Assembly: GCA_946402705.1 (NCBI GenBank)
Contig: CAMIXG010000011.1
Coordinates: 1 to 49,991, forward strand
Source of the DNA: an uncultured Tissierellia bacterium
Lineage (GTDB): Bacteria > Bacillota > Clostridia > Tissierellales > Tissierellaceae
DNA: 49,991 bases
Reading direction: 5' to 3'
The translations under genes were made by a program, and so were the position numbers. The notes below the pieces were generated by a model, which was not told the origin of the DNA, did not search any database, and worked only from the letters and a program-made list of their open reading frames with translations. Positions 10,101 to 19,001 of this stretch are shown in pieces. Numbering within the stretch: position 1 is the stretch's first letter; the number at the start of each line of letters is the position of its first letter.

Positions 10101-12782
10101 CTTATTAATGAAATAAAAAATAGTAAAAAACTTGGATATGATGATAAAAATAAGTTGCTTTATAAGATGGAAGATATAAGGGATTTAAATAAGGCAAAGA
10201 TGATAAAATTAGATGACGAAAAGATAAGTTTAGATAATATCTTAGATAAGTTGAAAAATATAAATGGAGAAAGTTTTTACACTAGTATCTTAAATACTGA
10301 ATATAACTATGTAAATATTATAAATGCTAAAGATAATATTATAAGTGGAGATAAGATGTACACAGTAGATTACAAGGATTATATGCCAAAAAAATTCATA
10401 GATGCCCATAATATAAAGAGGGAGGAAGCCTATAGTGCTACTCATAAGTATGTGGTTACTAGAATGGAAGAATGGAGCAGATTCCCCTTAGCTGTGTCTA
10501 GAAATGTGATTAATAATGAGAATGTAGAAGACTTTGTTAAGTTTGGTGAAAAGTTTCCAGTTGGAAATACTAAAGATTGGACAACAACAGAGCCAAATAT
10601 ATTTAATGTAAATGTTGAAGATGAGATAAACTTTGAAATTCCAGTAGTATTTATTTCTAGAACCTATGATAAATATGTGCTTGAAAAAATACCCGGAACA
10701 GATATACCAGAGGAACCAAAAGAGACAAAGAGAGACTTAGAAGTTAAGATAAGTTTTTATGATGAAAATGATAATTTGAAACAAGAGCCATATTTAATAA
10801 AGTATGATAATCTTCCAGAATACTTTAATAGCTTAGGTTGGAAGATAGAAAGTTATAAAAACTTCAAATATATAAATGATGAAGGAGAGAATTTAAAAGA
10901 AGGAGATACTAAGTATTCGGAAAGACTTGAGAATAATAAAAAGGTGATTTTAGAAATCAAGTATAAAGGAACAGGTAGTGTGCCCGAAAAACCAAATGAA
11001 AGTGATTATAATTATATAATATTTAATCAGGACTTGGGTAGTTTGGGAGATGTTCCTAAAAATATTAGTACACATACTTCAAAGCAAAAATACCCAGTAG
11101 GGCTAAGCTTAAAATATGAACCAGAAAAAATAGCTGGATATAAAATAGTGCGAGATGGTAAAGTAAGTGATGATTATAGTGAAATAGATATAGTTATAAG
11201 AGATGAAAAAATACTTGGAAACAAGGCAAATTTCAATTATATAAATTATGTAAAAGAAGAAAATTTAATAAAATTAATATTTGATGGAGATGGTGGAAAG
11301 TTTACCAATGGAGAAACAAGTAAGGTTTATGATTTACAAAAAGGAGATAAGATTGGAAATTTAGAGTTTCCAGTAGATGTAAGCAAGGAAAATAATCAAT
11401 TTAAAGGTTGGTTTGAAAAAGAAGATGGACAATATAAGGAAATAGATAAAAATAGGCAGTTATTTAAAGATACTACTTTATATGCAAAGTGGGAGGAAGT
11501 AGTAGAACCAGTAAAAGAAGCAAAAATGAAGTTTAATGCAAATGGAGGAAAGTTTGTAGAAGCTAAGGAAGTAATAGAAGTAAAGGCAGTAGAAGGAAGT
11601 AAAATAGCAGATATAAAACCATCAAATCCAGCCAAGGAAAAAAATATATTTAAGGGCTGGGGAATAAAGGGTCAGGATGGAAGGTTAACTTTAGTAGAAG
11701 CAGATAGGGAAATAGAAGAAAATTTAGAAGTATTTGCTGTATGGGAAGAAGTAACTACCTCTACCTATATAATTTATGATGGAAATGGTGGCTACTTCTC
11801 CAGTAATTCGGAAATTAATAGAATTACTGGAGAAGTAGGTAAAAAGATTTCTAGTCATAATCCTAGTGAAAAAGTAAGGCGAAGTGGCTATACTTTTGAT
11901 AGATGGACCTATGATAAAAATGGATATGATAAATTGGATGATAGGCTTCTTAAAGAAGGCGATTATATAAGACTATATGGCCAATGGGATAGAAATTCCA
12001 GTGGAGGTGGTGGAAGTAGTAAACCAGACCCAGTAAAACCAAAAGATTCGGGAAGTAAAACATCTACTGATGATAAAGGTAGGGAACTTGGAAAACTATT
12101 GGAAGCAAGGATAGATTTTGAGTTAAATGAAAAAGATCATTTGTCCTATATAAAGGGTTATACAGATAGTACTGTGAAACCAGAAAATAATCTAACACGT
12201 GAAGAAGCAGCTATGGTACTATACAGGCTTATGGCACCAGAATATAGAAGAGAACTTGAATATAGGGAAAATGATTTTATAGATGTAGACGAAAATAGAT
12301 GGTCAGATAAACCCATATCTATATTGGCAAAGGCAGGTATGTTAACAGGATATAAAGATGGAAGCTTTAAGCCAACAAATGAAATCACTAGGGCAGAATT
12401 AGCCACTATGATAGCAAAACTTACAGATGTAATAGTGCTTGAAACAAAGTTTGAAGATATAAAGGGACATTGGGCTGAGGATTATATAAATTCAGTTCAA
12501 AAAACTGGTTGGATACAGGGCTATGAAGATAATACTTTTAGGCCAAATGAGTTAATAAAAAGAAGTGAATTTGTAAGTATAATAAATAATGTTCTATTTA
12601 GAAAAGTAGATAAGGAAAATATATTACCTGATGTAAAAAGATTTAAAGATTTAGAGCAAAACAGATGGTTTTATGAGGGGATGGTAGAAGCCATAAATGG
12701 ACATGATTATGAATTGAAAAGACTGGATGATAGTTCAGAAAAGTGGATAAAATTAATTGATACTGAATATGATGATTTATAA
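7149..12782 (+). CDS. SLH-anchored surface protein with three InlB B-repeats
   Basis: I choose ATG 7149, giving 1877 residues. AGGGGGA stands 7 bases before it and the protein then opens with a clean signal peptide (MNKRYSQVIAIILC, ending near FAS). The in-frame ATG at 7110 would add 13 residues in front and has no ribosome site. The large ectodomain is homologous along most of its length to the protein at 13077. A Lys/Glu-rich helical stretch lies near 937-1044. C688 and C759 correspond to a cysteine pair in that paralogue. Three InlB B-repeats (about 1374-1449, 1460-1534, 1539-1614) show the DGDGG/NANGG/DGNGG start and YAKW/FAVW/YGQW end. A Gly/Ser then Pro/Lys linker precedes the SLH motifs (about 1663-1820) and a conserved tail. 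A secreted wall-associated protein is well supported. The binding function is unknown. Confidence 0.9.
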   Translation: MNKRYSQVIAIILCIILTTTNMTVFASGDFISNGEKLKDNIEQEDAYVEVTIEHKLLSGQEGHEEHLPSRSKKSYINLAPGGDTGIKDYLDLGEIEEDIINGKYIYSLKEIVIGELKISSEDYRENKKLEDLGIENNDYNLFSKSSDMKIYYSTEIKDIEKTIEIKLVAEDSYHKKISFEDKLKFNVIYSNENASLDTKYEIENGKIKIAMVDENVIIASGVNEKNYENYTIDLVEKNGNDYSLKLVPNKINRDVDGNFLFGKVDFENDYNKENLKKSIGLNQDDSIVIDGKMVKENMTHSVINRSDKVMDNGDFYYNDEIKLDIDNKKSKLTEVVLGERYETEKIFVDWSEKLTSNVVLGQEKDSIFKFKFDYKRKSYNVKVNDGAVKKYDVMLEDTKELEFVNEKIKSIKIKNGDKEEQILGKKIDLEQLDENSIILIETHEGLSIGEVNYKVKDVNMNSQAFVGERSFKGLEGTKLKLAPIRQHDFKAGDKVILKDHKLMEAEFKDVELKYNLVIDFKFNKNDRPMYKVLHVTKYGDNTAIGGEYKIKSENVNEFKILHEEYIETDFNKSARANPKNLSDKGFELIDSKDLPFSRDGKLINGGEIEGLEGFDVKYVADKVEEKIDGDTVYIYSYKQVENQIGEALKLNIMETLDGEVYTSAILTYPRYNYDYQVTIEGLGSRNTCYANKKVIEYFDSNYGVVKGSSKFEDGNLIFQVKAAQGNPGDWFPRARNMINDYFIGLELRYEDASGNGSTCGKEKLFEEVNLNVKKLSLKEDGNFEELQYPVEKISGLKGYSQDLELLNIGKLTNSKISIGKDNYRYKPYKNSGKTSNDFIGILDENYKQIEGSNGGIFGLDTSEIEFERNREIFVVYEKDLVEVDPVQNYKIKVSEFKVRPEYMKNNISGSDLEFIPKVYEDGSILIKDEARISLHYDKFLESLEHVYKNTIKSLELDIDTHFVVDKLASATDENKEVARLEIEKLINEIKNSKKLGYDDKNKLLYKMEDIRDLNKAKMIKLDDEKISLDNILDKLKNINGESFYTSILNTEYNYVNIINAKDNIISGDKMYTVDYKDYMPKKFIDAHNIKREEAYSATHKYVVTRMEEWSRFPLAVSRNVINNENVEDFVKFGEKFPVGNTKDWTTTEPNIFNVNVEDEINFEIPVVFISRTYDKYVLEKIPGTDIPEEPKETKRDLEVKISFYDENDNLKQEPYLIKYDNLPEYFNSLGWKIESYKNFKYINDEGENLKEGDTKYSERLENNKKVILEIKYKGTGSVPEKPNESDYNYIIFNQDLGSLGDVPKNISTHTSKQKYPVGLSLKYEPEKIAGYKIVRDGKVSDDYSEIDIVIRDEKILGNKANFNYINYVKEENLIKLIFDGDGGKFTNGETSKVYDLQKGDKIGNLEFPVDVSKENNQFKGWFEKEDGQYKEIDKNRQLFKDTTLYAKWEEVVEPVKEAKMKFNANGGKFVEAKEVIEVKAVEGSKIADIKPSNPAKEKNIFKGWGIKGQDGRLTLVEADREIEENLEVFAVWEEVTTSTYIIYDGNGGYFSSNSEINRITGEVGKKISSHNPSEKVRRSGYTFDRWTYDKNGYDKLDDRLLKEGDYIRLYGQWDRNSSGGGGSSKPDPVKPKDSGSKTSTDDKGRELGKLLEARIDFELNEKDHLSYIKGYTDSTVKPENNLTREEAAMVLYRLMAPEYRRELEYRENDFIDVDENRWSDKPISILAKAGMLTGYKDGSFKPTNEITRAELATMIAKLTDVIVLETKFEDIKGHWAEDYINSVQKTGWIQGYEDNTFRPNELIKRSEFVSIINNVLFRKVDKENILPDVKRFKDLEQNRWFYEGMVEAINGHDYELKRLDDSSEKWIKLIDTEYDDL

Positions 12783-12785
12783 AAA

Positions 12786-12810
12786 ATAGCTCCTAAAGGA
12801 GCTATTTTTA
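12786..12810 (+). terminator. Intrinsic terminator after the second SLH gene
   Basis: AATAGCTCC and GGAGCTATT form a stem around a TAAA loop, with flanking A and T runs. It lies just past the stop codon. Confidence 0.85.
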
Positions 12811-12892
12811 TATGTATGATTAACTATAATTTCCATTTAAACAAAATAATAACTATTTTTATTTAATTTAACATTTTTCTATCATATTGGCT

Positions 12893-12930
12893 TTCCAATA
12901 TTAAGTATAATGGCTTATAAAATATTGGAA
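12893..12930 (+). promoter_or_regulatory. Inverted repeat enclosing a TATAAT, upstream of the third SLH gene
   Basis: TTCCAATATT (12893-12902) and AATATTGGAA (12921-12930) are perfect 10-base inverted copies with an 18-base spacer. The spacer contains TATAAT at 12906-12911. A further ATTGG at 12886-12890 can pair with CCAAT at 12895-12899. No good -35 box sits 16-18 bases before the TATAAT, so a promoter under operator control is only a suggestion. Nothing else stands out between 12811 and 13076. Confidence 0.4.
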
Positions 12931-13076
12931 GTAGAAAGCTTGTAAATATGAGATATTACAGAAAGATTACATCTGTAAATTCTTAGGGATATAGAAAATA
13001 TTAAGGGTAAGAAAAAAATAAGTAGAGATTTGTATCATAGGAATAATCTCTATAAATAAAAAAAGGGGTGATATTC

Positions 13077-16000
13077 ATGAAAGACGGAAAGCTTAGGAGA
13101 GTGGCGATAATCTTGCTATCTATTATGCTATTAAATAGTATGGTAGTTTTAGCAGACATATCCACCAATGATAAAGAGCTTGTTAATGAGCAGGTAGAAC
13201 CTGTCAATGACGACAAAGAAGAGATTAAAGATGAAAATGAAGAAGTTAATGCTGAAGAAGAAGTTAATACTGAAGAGGAAACTGTTCCAGAAGTGAAACC
13301 AGAAGAAGAGGATACAGATGAGGCAAATATAAAACTAAATGTTAGATATAGATTAGATGGAGAAAAAGGAAAACCAGAAGACCTACCAAATGATATTGAA
13401 AAAGAATATATGAAGGCTATAACAGATGGAGATGTACTTATAAAATCCTTGTTAAAGTTTGATGAAAATCCAAAAGTTAAATTAGATTTTGCATCAGAGG
13501 ATTATAAGTATACTACAACAAAAATAAAAATTGGAAACTTAACTGTTACGAGAGATGAATATAATACTAAAAAACTCAATGAATTAACAGAAGATTTCGA
13601 TATATTCAAGGGCATTAGTGAAATAGAAGTATATGTTTCTGCAGAAGACTTAACAAAAGTAAAAACTGTAGATATTAAGGTACAAGGTTTTGATGCCTAT
13701 CATAAGGATAGTGCTGGAAATATAAAAAATGTTGGAACACAGGCTACAAAATTCGATATATCTTATACAGTAACTGCACCAACAGTTGCTATAACACATA
13801 ACTTATTAGACAATGACAAGATAATATTTAAAAATAATATTAATACTGACGAGAAAACGATTACATTTGATGGCTATGAAATTGAATCTATAGAGCTTGT
13901 AAATAATACGGATGCTCTATATGAATATAAGGCAAATTTAAAGCCTAAAGAACTAGATTTTAGTGACGGAAGTTACAAACTGGGAGATTTTATATTTAAA
14001 AATAAATATAATGGAGAAGACCTAACAAACTATTTAAGAAAAGATACTACAGATTATTTTATAGTAAACAGTACTAAAGGAGAAAAAACTCCTGAAAACA
14101 TATTAGATGGTCAAGTTGCAGATTTAAATATAACAAACAGAACTACAGGGCTTTTAGCAGATAAAGTGTATGTAGGAGATGAAATAACAATTGATATAAA
14201 AGATGCAGATAAACTTGTTAAAAAAGCCTTGGGAAATGATTATGAGTTTGAAAATTTTCTTTCAGGAGTAACAGCTAATAAAATAGTTATTTCAGATGCA
14301 AAAAGACCAGGTAGTAAAGAAATAGCAAACTTTGATTATGAAAGAGTGAACTACAAGGTTAAGATAAATGATGAAGATGAGAAGATATTTACAGTAATGA
14401 AGAAGGATACAAGTGAGATAAAGTTCGACTCAGAAAAAATCAAGAGTGTAAAAATAAATGGTCAGGGAAATGAACTAAAGGGTAAAGCAATTGTTTTAAA
14501 GGATTTAGGAGAAAATGATATAATTTATATTACAACAGAAGAAAAATTAGAAACATTTGAATATAAGGTACAGAATAAAGTATTTGGTACAGAAGAAAAA
14601 CTTCACCAGCCAAGAATATTCCAAGGAATAGAAGGCTTGACTCTAGTAGTAAATCCTATTAAACAACACAATTATAAGGATGGAAAAGAAGTTGTTATAA
14701 GAAAAAATAATCAGGACTATAAATTAGCTGATGAGGATAGAAAAGAAATAGTTATCAAAAAGGATATGGAGACATCTTTTTACTTTACACCAAAAGACAA
14801 AATTAGATATAAGGCTATATATATAACTAGATATGATGGAAGTTGGCATAGCTCAAGTGATACAAATTATGCCATAGAGATGAAAAAAGATGATAAATAT
14901 AGATTGCTTCATGAAACAGAAGTATTTATAGATGATAGTGGAAAACCTATTAATCTAGGACCTAAATTATTTAATGATGGTAACTTAGAGTTAATAAGAT
15001 TGGATAGCCCAATAGAAAGAGATATGACAATTGAAGGATATGAAGGTATAAAATTTGATGGATATGATTATATACAATATGTATCAGATGGAGTAGCCAA
15101 AGTTCCAGCCAAGGATACTATATTTGTATTTTCTTACAAACAAAAGGCAAATAGGCCAAGTGACTTGGTAAAATTCAAGGTAAAAGAAACTGTAGATGAA
15201 AATAGAACTAAACCATCATATCAAGGTGGGGGAGATAATGTTGTTGACCTAGAATATCCAAGATATAAAGATGACTATACTGTTGAATTGACTTTGGATA
15301 AGGCTAGATTTAGTTGTAAGGGAGAGTTAAGGTTATTTATAAATGACGATGAAAATCCTATAACTGATTTTGGACTTGTTAACCAAGAAAATCCTATAAA
15401 AATAGTTGATGGAGCTTATATAACAAAAATTGTTGGAGATAAAGAAACAAGCGGTAATCTAGTATTTACAATTTTGATAAAGGGTACAGGGGATGATGAT
15501 GGTGATTTATTCCCAAGACTTGAAAAACGAAGTGCTCCAAAAGAATTCAATAACTACACAGATTTAACTAAATTCTCTATGGAAAATCTTGAAGGGGAAA
15601 ACAATGGATTTAAGGGAATAGAATTAAACTATATAGGATCAAAAGGAGATGCTTGTGGACCTATACCGCCACTAGTTCAAAGTGAAGTAACTTTAATTAA
15701 GAGTGTTTTAAAAGAAGGAAAACCTGACCCAATCTCAGGAGATTGGAATAAAACAGTGATAAAAACACTTTCAGGTTCTAAAATCGATTTAAATGTCCTA
15801 GAAAAAACTAATGGAATCCCTCAAAAAGGTAAATATAAGAAAAATATAACTAGGGATATAGATAACAATAGTTATGTGTATGAACCAATAAGAGATAAGA
15901 AATTTATAGGGGTAGTTGATAAGGATGGAGCAAATATTGATATAGAGGACAAGATACTTGGAGAAGATACAGATATATTAATAATAAAGGGAAAAGAACC

Positions 16001-18830
16001 AAGTAGAATTTATCTAAACTATAAAAAAGAAACTCCAGAAGAAATAGACAAGACAAAGTTTAAGTTTAGAACTTCCTATTATTATATAAGTATGCCAAAT
16101 GAATTAATATCAGACTTTGGTGTCAAACCTAATATTAAGGATCAGGAACAAGCAAAATATATAGAAGATTTGAAAAAAGAAATAGAAGCTTATTATGCTG
16201 ATAGTTATAGGGATGAAAAACTTGAAAATGCTAAGAACAAGATAAAAGCATATTATAGTTTAAATAATGAAAAGGCTGATATTCAGAAAGAACTAGAAGA
16301 ATTGAAAACTAGAGCTAATAAGTTAACGGTTACTAAGTACAAAGAAGAATTAGTAGCCTTGATACAAAGTTTAATAGACCTTAATGGACAGGCAATAGAT
16401 GTATCAGGAAATGTAAGCATAAGTCTTGAAGAAGTGAATAAATCCATAGACAAGTTAGATGAGACTTTAGTGGATTATTTAAAGAGCAAGGGATATGCAG
16501 TACAAAAATCAGCAGCTAAGGTAAATGATGTAGTTAGGGAAAATAATAAACATTATGTTAAGTACTATGAAGGTGTAAAAGCTAGGGATAATGGAGTAGT
16601 ATACAACAAGACACATCCTTATAGTGAAACACATAATTATAGAGAAATTAGAAGAAATGATTATACTTTCCTACCATTATCTATTTCAAATAATATCTAT
16701 GATTTTGATAGTATAATGACTAAATTTATAAAATTTGGAGATTATCAGGATGGTTTTTATCTAAGGGATATAGCTAGTGAAGTCCAAAATCCTAATTGGA
16801 AAAAAACTATAGAAACTAAGGGTGAGAACTTAGCAGAAGTTAATTATGGATATGAAGTTAATAATGATATTCCTGTAATATTTTTAGAGAGAGTATCAAA
16901 CATGTGGGATTTAGAGAAAAAACCTGACAAGCCAGAGCCACCTGAAAAAACAGAAAAAAATCTAGATATAATCTATAGATTTTTTGATAAAAATGGAAAC
17001 CTTATAAAAGAGTATCCACCTATAGAGTATAAAGATTTACCAAGCTATATAAATAGATTGGGCTGGAGGATAAACGATTTTAAACAAGATGGCTTTAACT
17101 ATATGGATAATGGACAAGGATTAAAAGAGGGAGATGTAAAATACTCTGATATTCTTAAAAATGGTAAGACTGTAAAATTGTATTTAGATTATAAGGGTGA
17201 AGGTAAAGTTCCACCAATAGTTACAGACAAGTATGGATATACAATATTCCATCAAGAAATTGACCTAGATAATTTAAGTGCCTTACCAAAACCAATAGAA
17301 ACTTTTATTTCAAATGATAAATATCCAGTTGGTACAGTTTTAAGTATAAAACCAACGAATAGGGAAGCAGATGGATATGTTTTAATAAATGACGCAAATC
17401 AAATTACAAATGATTATAGTTCTAAAAATATAGAGATAAAAGATGAAAAGAAATATGGTTCAGCAGCAAACTACCATTTCTATAGATATGCTAAATTGAA
17501 AGATCCAGAGATAAAAAATGTATACAAGGTAGAGTATACAGATGAAAATTATAATGAATTAACAGATAGTAAACTTGTAAAATTAGATACTAATGTTAAA
17601 AACTATACAGAAAATGCTAAATATATAGATTCTTACAAGGCTAGGATTCAAAGTATAGAGTTAAAGCTTGAAAAAATAGAAGGTATTGAAAATATAATAC
17701 ACTTTGTAGAAAAAGCTGGATATACTGTGGTAAAAGAAGATGGAAAGTATAAATTTGTGAAGGATAAAATAGTTTTTGCAGAAATCTTTAAAAAATCTGG
17801 CGAAAATACGTTAAGATTTATATATGATAGAGATTTAACTCCAAAAAAAGCAGAAATTGTCTACGATGCAAATGATGGTAATTTTGGAGATGGAACAACA
17901 ATAAATAGAGTAAATGGAGAAATAGGGAAGAAAGTATCAGATCATAGTCCAAGTAAAACAGCTAGAAGAAGTGGATATAGCTTTGTAAGGTGGACTTATG
18001 ATAGAAATGGCTCAGAGAGATTAGATAATAGAGTTGTAAAAAATGGTGACTATATAGTACTTTATGCTCAATGGAGTAAGGATTCTGATGGTGGTGGAGA
18101 TAAAACAAAACCTAAAGATCCAGATAAAGATAGAGATAAGGGAAAAGTTATAGAACCAAAGATAGAATATGAATTAAATAAGAAAGACCATTTTGCCTAT
18201 ATAAAGGGATATCCAGACATAACAGTACAACCAAACGGTTATATAACACGTGAAGAGGTAGCCATGGTTTTCTATAGGCTTATGGAACAAGAGTATAGAA
18301 AAGAAATAGAAACTACAAACTATAACTTTACTGATGTAAAACCAAATACTTGGTCAACAAAAGCTATAGCAACCTTATCAAATGGTGGGTTATTAAAGGG
18401 TTATCCAGACGGAAGCTTTAAACCACATGGTAATATGACAAGAGCTGAGATATCTAAAGTTATAGCAAGATTTACTGATACAAAAGTATTGGAAACAGAG
18501 ATGACAGACATCATAGGCCACTGGGCAGAAGACTATATCAATACAGCTCAAAAAGAGGGCTGGATTACAGGATATGGAGATGGAACTTTTAAACCAGATA
18601 AGTTATTAACCAGGGCAGAGTTTGTTACAATGGTTAACAGTTTATTAGATAGAAAGGTTAAGAAGGAAAATGCTCTACCAGGTTTAAAACAGTTCAAAGA
18701 TTTAGAAGAAAATAAATGGTACTATGAGCAAATGATAGAAGCAATAAATGGACATCTTTATGAAGATAAAAGATTACCAGATGGTTCAGAAAAATGGACA
18801 AAATTAGTAGATACACAATTTCCAGATTAA
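13077..18830 (+). CDS. SLH-anchored surface protein, paralogue of the 7149 gene
   Basis: I choose ATG 13077 (1917 residues). AAAAGGGG lies about 8 bases before it and the signal peptide (MKDGKLRRVAIILLSIMLLN, cut near VLAD) begins there. The GTG at 13068 overlaps the ribosome site. After the signal comes a very acidic Glu/Val-rich segment (about 30-80). The ectodomain resembles the 7149 protein, including the motifs LEYPRYKDDY and LFPR and a cysteine pair at C747 and C860. A helical, coiled-coil-like stretch spans about 1021-1135. Only one canonical InlB B-repeat is clear (about 1589-1668, IVYDANDG to LYAQW). A Lys/Asp/Pro linker, SLH motifs (about 1701-1861) and the common tail follow. The protein should be wall-attached through SLH. 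Its ligand is unknown. Confidence 0.9.
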   Translation: MKDGKLRRVAIILLSIMLLNSMVVLADISTNDKELVNEQVEPVNDDKEEIKDENEEVNAEEEVNTEEETVPEVKPEEEDTDEANIKLNVRYRLDGEKGKPEDLPNDIEKEYMKAITDGDVLIKSLLKFDENPKVKLDFASEDYKYTTTKIKIGNLTVTRDEYNTKKLNELTEDFDIFKGISEIEVYVSAEDLTKVKTVDIKVQGFDAYHKDSAGNIKNVGTQATKFDISYTVTAPTVAITHNLLDNDKIIFKNNINTDEKTITFDGYEIESIELVNNTDALYEYKANLKPKELDFSDGSYKLGDFIFKNKYNGEDLTNYLRKDTTDYFIVNSTKGEKTPENILDGQVADLNITNRTTGLLADKVYVGDEITIDIKDADKLVKKALGNDYEFENFLSGVTANKIVISDAKRPGSKEIANFDYERVNYKVKINDEDEKIFTVMKKDTSEIKFDSEKIKSVKINGQGNELKGKAIVLKDLGENDIIYITTEEKLETFEYKVQNKVFGTEEKLHQPRIFQGIEGLTLVVNPIKQHNYKDGKEVVIRKNNQDYKLADEDRKEIVIKKDMETSFYFTPKDKIRYKAIYITRYDGSWHSSSDTNYAIEMKKDDKYRLLHETEVFIDDSGKPINLGPKLFNDGNLELIRLDSPIERDMTIEGYEGIKFDGYDYIQYVSDGVAKVPAKDTIFVFSYKQKANRPSDLVKFKVKETVDENRTKPSYQGGGDNVVDLEYPRYKDDYTVELTLDKARFSCKGELRLFINDDENPITDFGLVNQENPIKIVDGAYITKIVGDKETSGNLVFTILIKGTGDDDGDLFPRLEKRSAPKEFNNYTDLTKFSMENLEGENNGFKGIELNYIGSKGDACGPIPPLVQSEVTLIKSVLKEGKPDPISGDWNKTVIKTLSGSKIDLNVLEKTNGIPQKGKYKKNITRDIDNNSYVYEPIRDKKFIGVVDKDGANIDIEDKILGEDTDILIIKGKEPSRIYLNYKKETPEEIDKTKFKFRTSYYYISMPNELISDFGVKPNIKDQEQAKYIEDLKKEIEAYYADSYRDEKLENAKNKIKAYYSLNNEKADIQKELEELKTRANKLTVTKYKEELVALIQSLIDLNGQAIDVSGNVSISLEEVNKSIDKLDETLVDYLKSKGYAVQKSAAKVNDVVRENNKHYVKYYEGVKARDNGVVYNKTHPYSETHNYREIRRNDYTFLPLSISNNIYDFDSIMTKFIKFGDYQDGFYLRDIASEVQNPNWKKTIETKGENLAEVNYGYEVNNDIPVIFLERVSNMWDLEKKPDKPEPPEKTEKNLDIIYRFFDKNGNLIKEYPPIEYKDLPSYINRLGWRINDFKQDGFNYMDNGQGLKEGDVKYSDILKNGKTVKLYLDYKGEGKVPPIVTDKYGYTIFHQEIDLDNLSALPKPIETFISNDKYPVGTVLSIKPTNREADGYVLINDANQITNDYSSKNIEIKDEKKYGSAANYHFYRYAKLKDPEIKNVYKVEYTDENYNELTDSKLVKLDTNVKNYTENAKYIDSYKARIQSIELKLEKIEGIENIIHFVEKAGYTVVKEDGKYKFVKDKIVFAEIFKKSGENTLRFIYDRDLTPKKAEIVYDANDGNFGDGTTINRVNGEIGKKVSDHSPSKTARRSGYSFVRWTYDRNGSERLDNRVVKNGDYIVLYAQWSKDSDGGGDKTKPKDPDKDRDKGKVIEPKIEYELNKKDHFAYIKGYPDITVQPNGYITREEVAMVFYRLMEQEYRKEIETTNYNFTDVKPNTWSTKAIATLSNGGLLKGYPDGSFKPHGNMTRAEISKVIARFTDTKVLETEMTDIIGHWAEDYINTAQKEGWITGYGDGTFKPDKLLTRAEFVTMVNSLLDRKVKKENALPGLKQFKDLEENKWYYEQMIEAINGHLYEDKRLPDGSEKWTKLVDTQFPD

Positions 18831-18835
18831 CAAAT

Positions 18836-18862
18836 AAAATGACCTCCTTAGGAGGTCATTTT
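18836..18862 (+). terminator. Intrinsic terminator after the third SLH gene
   Basis: AAAATGACCTCC and GGAGGTCATTTT form a 12-bp stem around a TTA loop, with a T run. It lies just after the stop codon. Confidence 0.9.
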
Positions 18863-19001
18863 TATTTATTGGGTATACATAGTTTGATAGATGTGCAATT
18901 AAACAATTAAACTTTAATCCTACTAGTTTAACTAGCAAAATTTAAAGTAATATGGATTAATAACTATCAATTATTAAAAGTAACATTAAAAGGGGGATAA
19001 G

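Noticed and set aside
13068..13076. GTG start for the third SLH gene
   Set aside because: It lies within the ribosome site AAAAGGGGTGAT, which serves the ATG at 13077.
18923..18935. Palindrome CTAGTT-T-AACTAG upstream of the fourth SLH gene
   Set aside because: It is short and AT-rich, with no clear promoter next to it. I could not separate it from chance in this composition.
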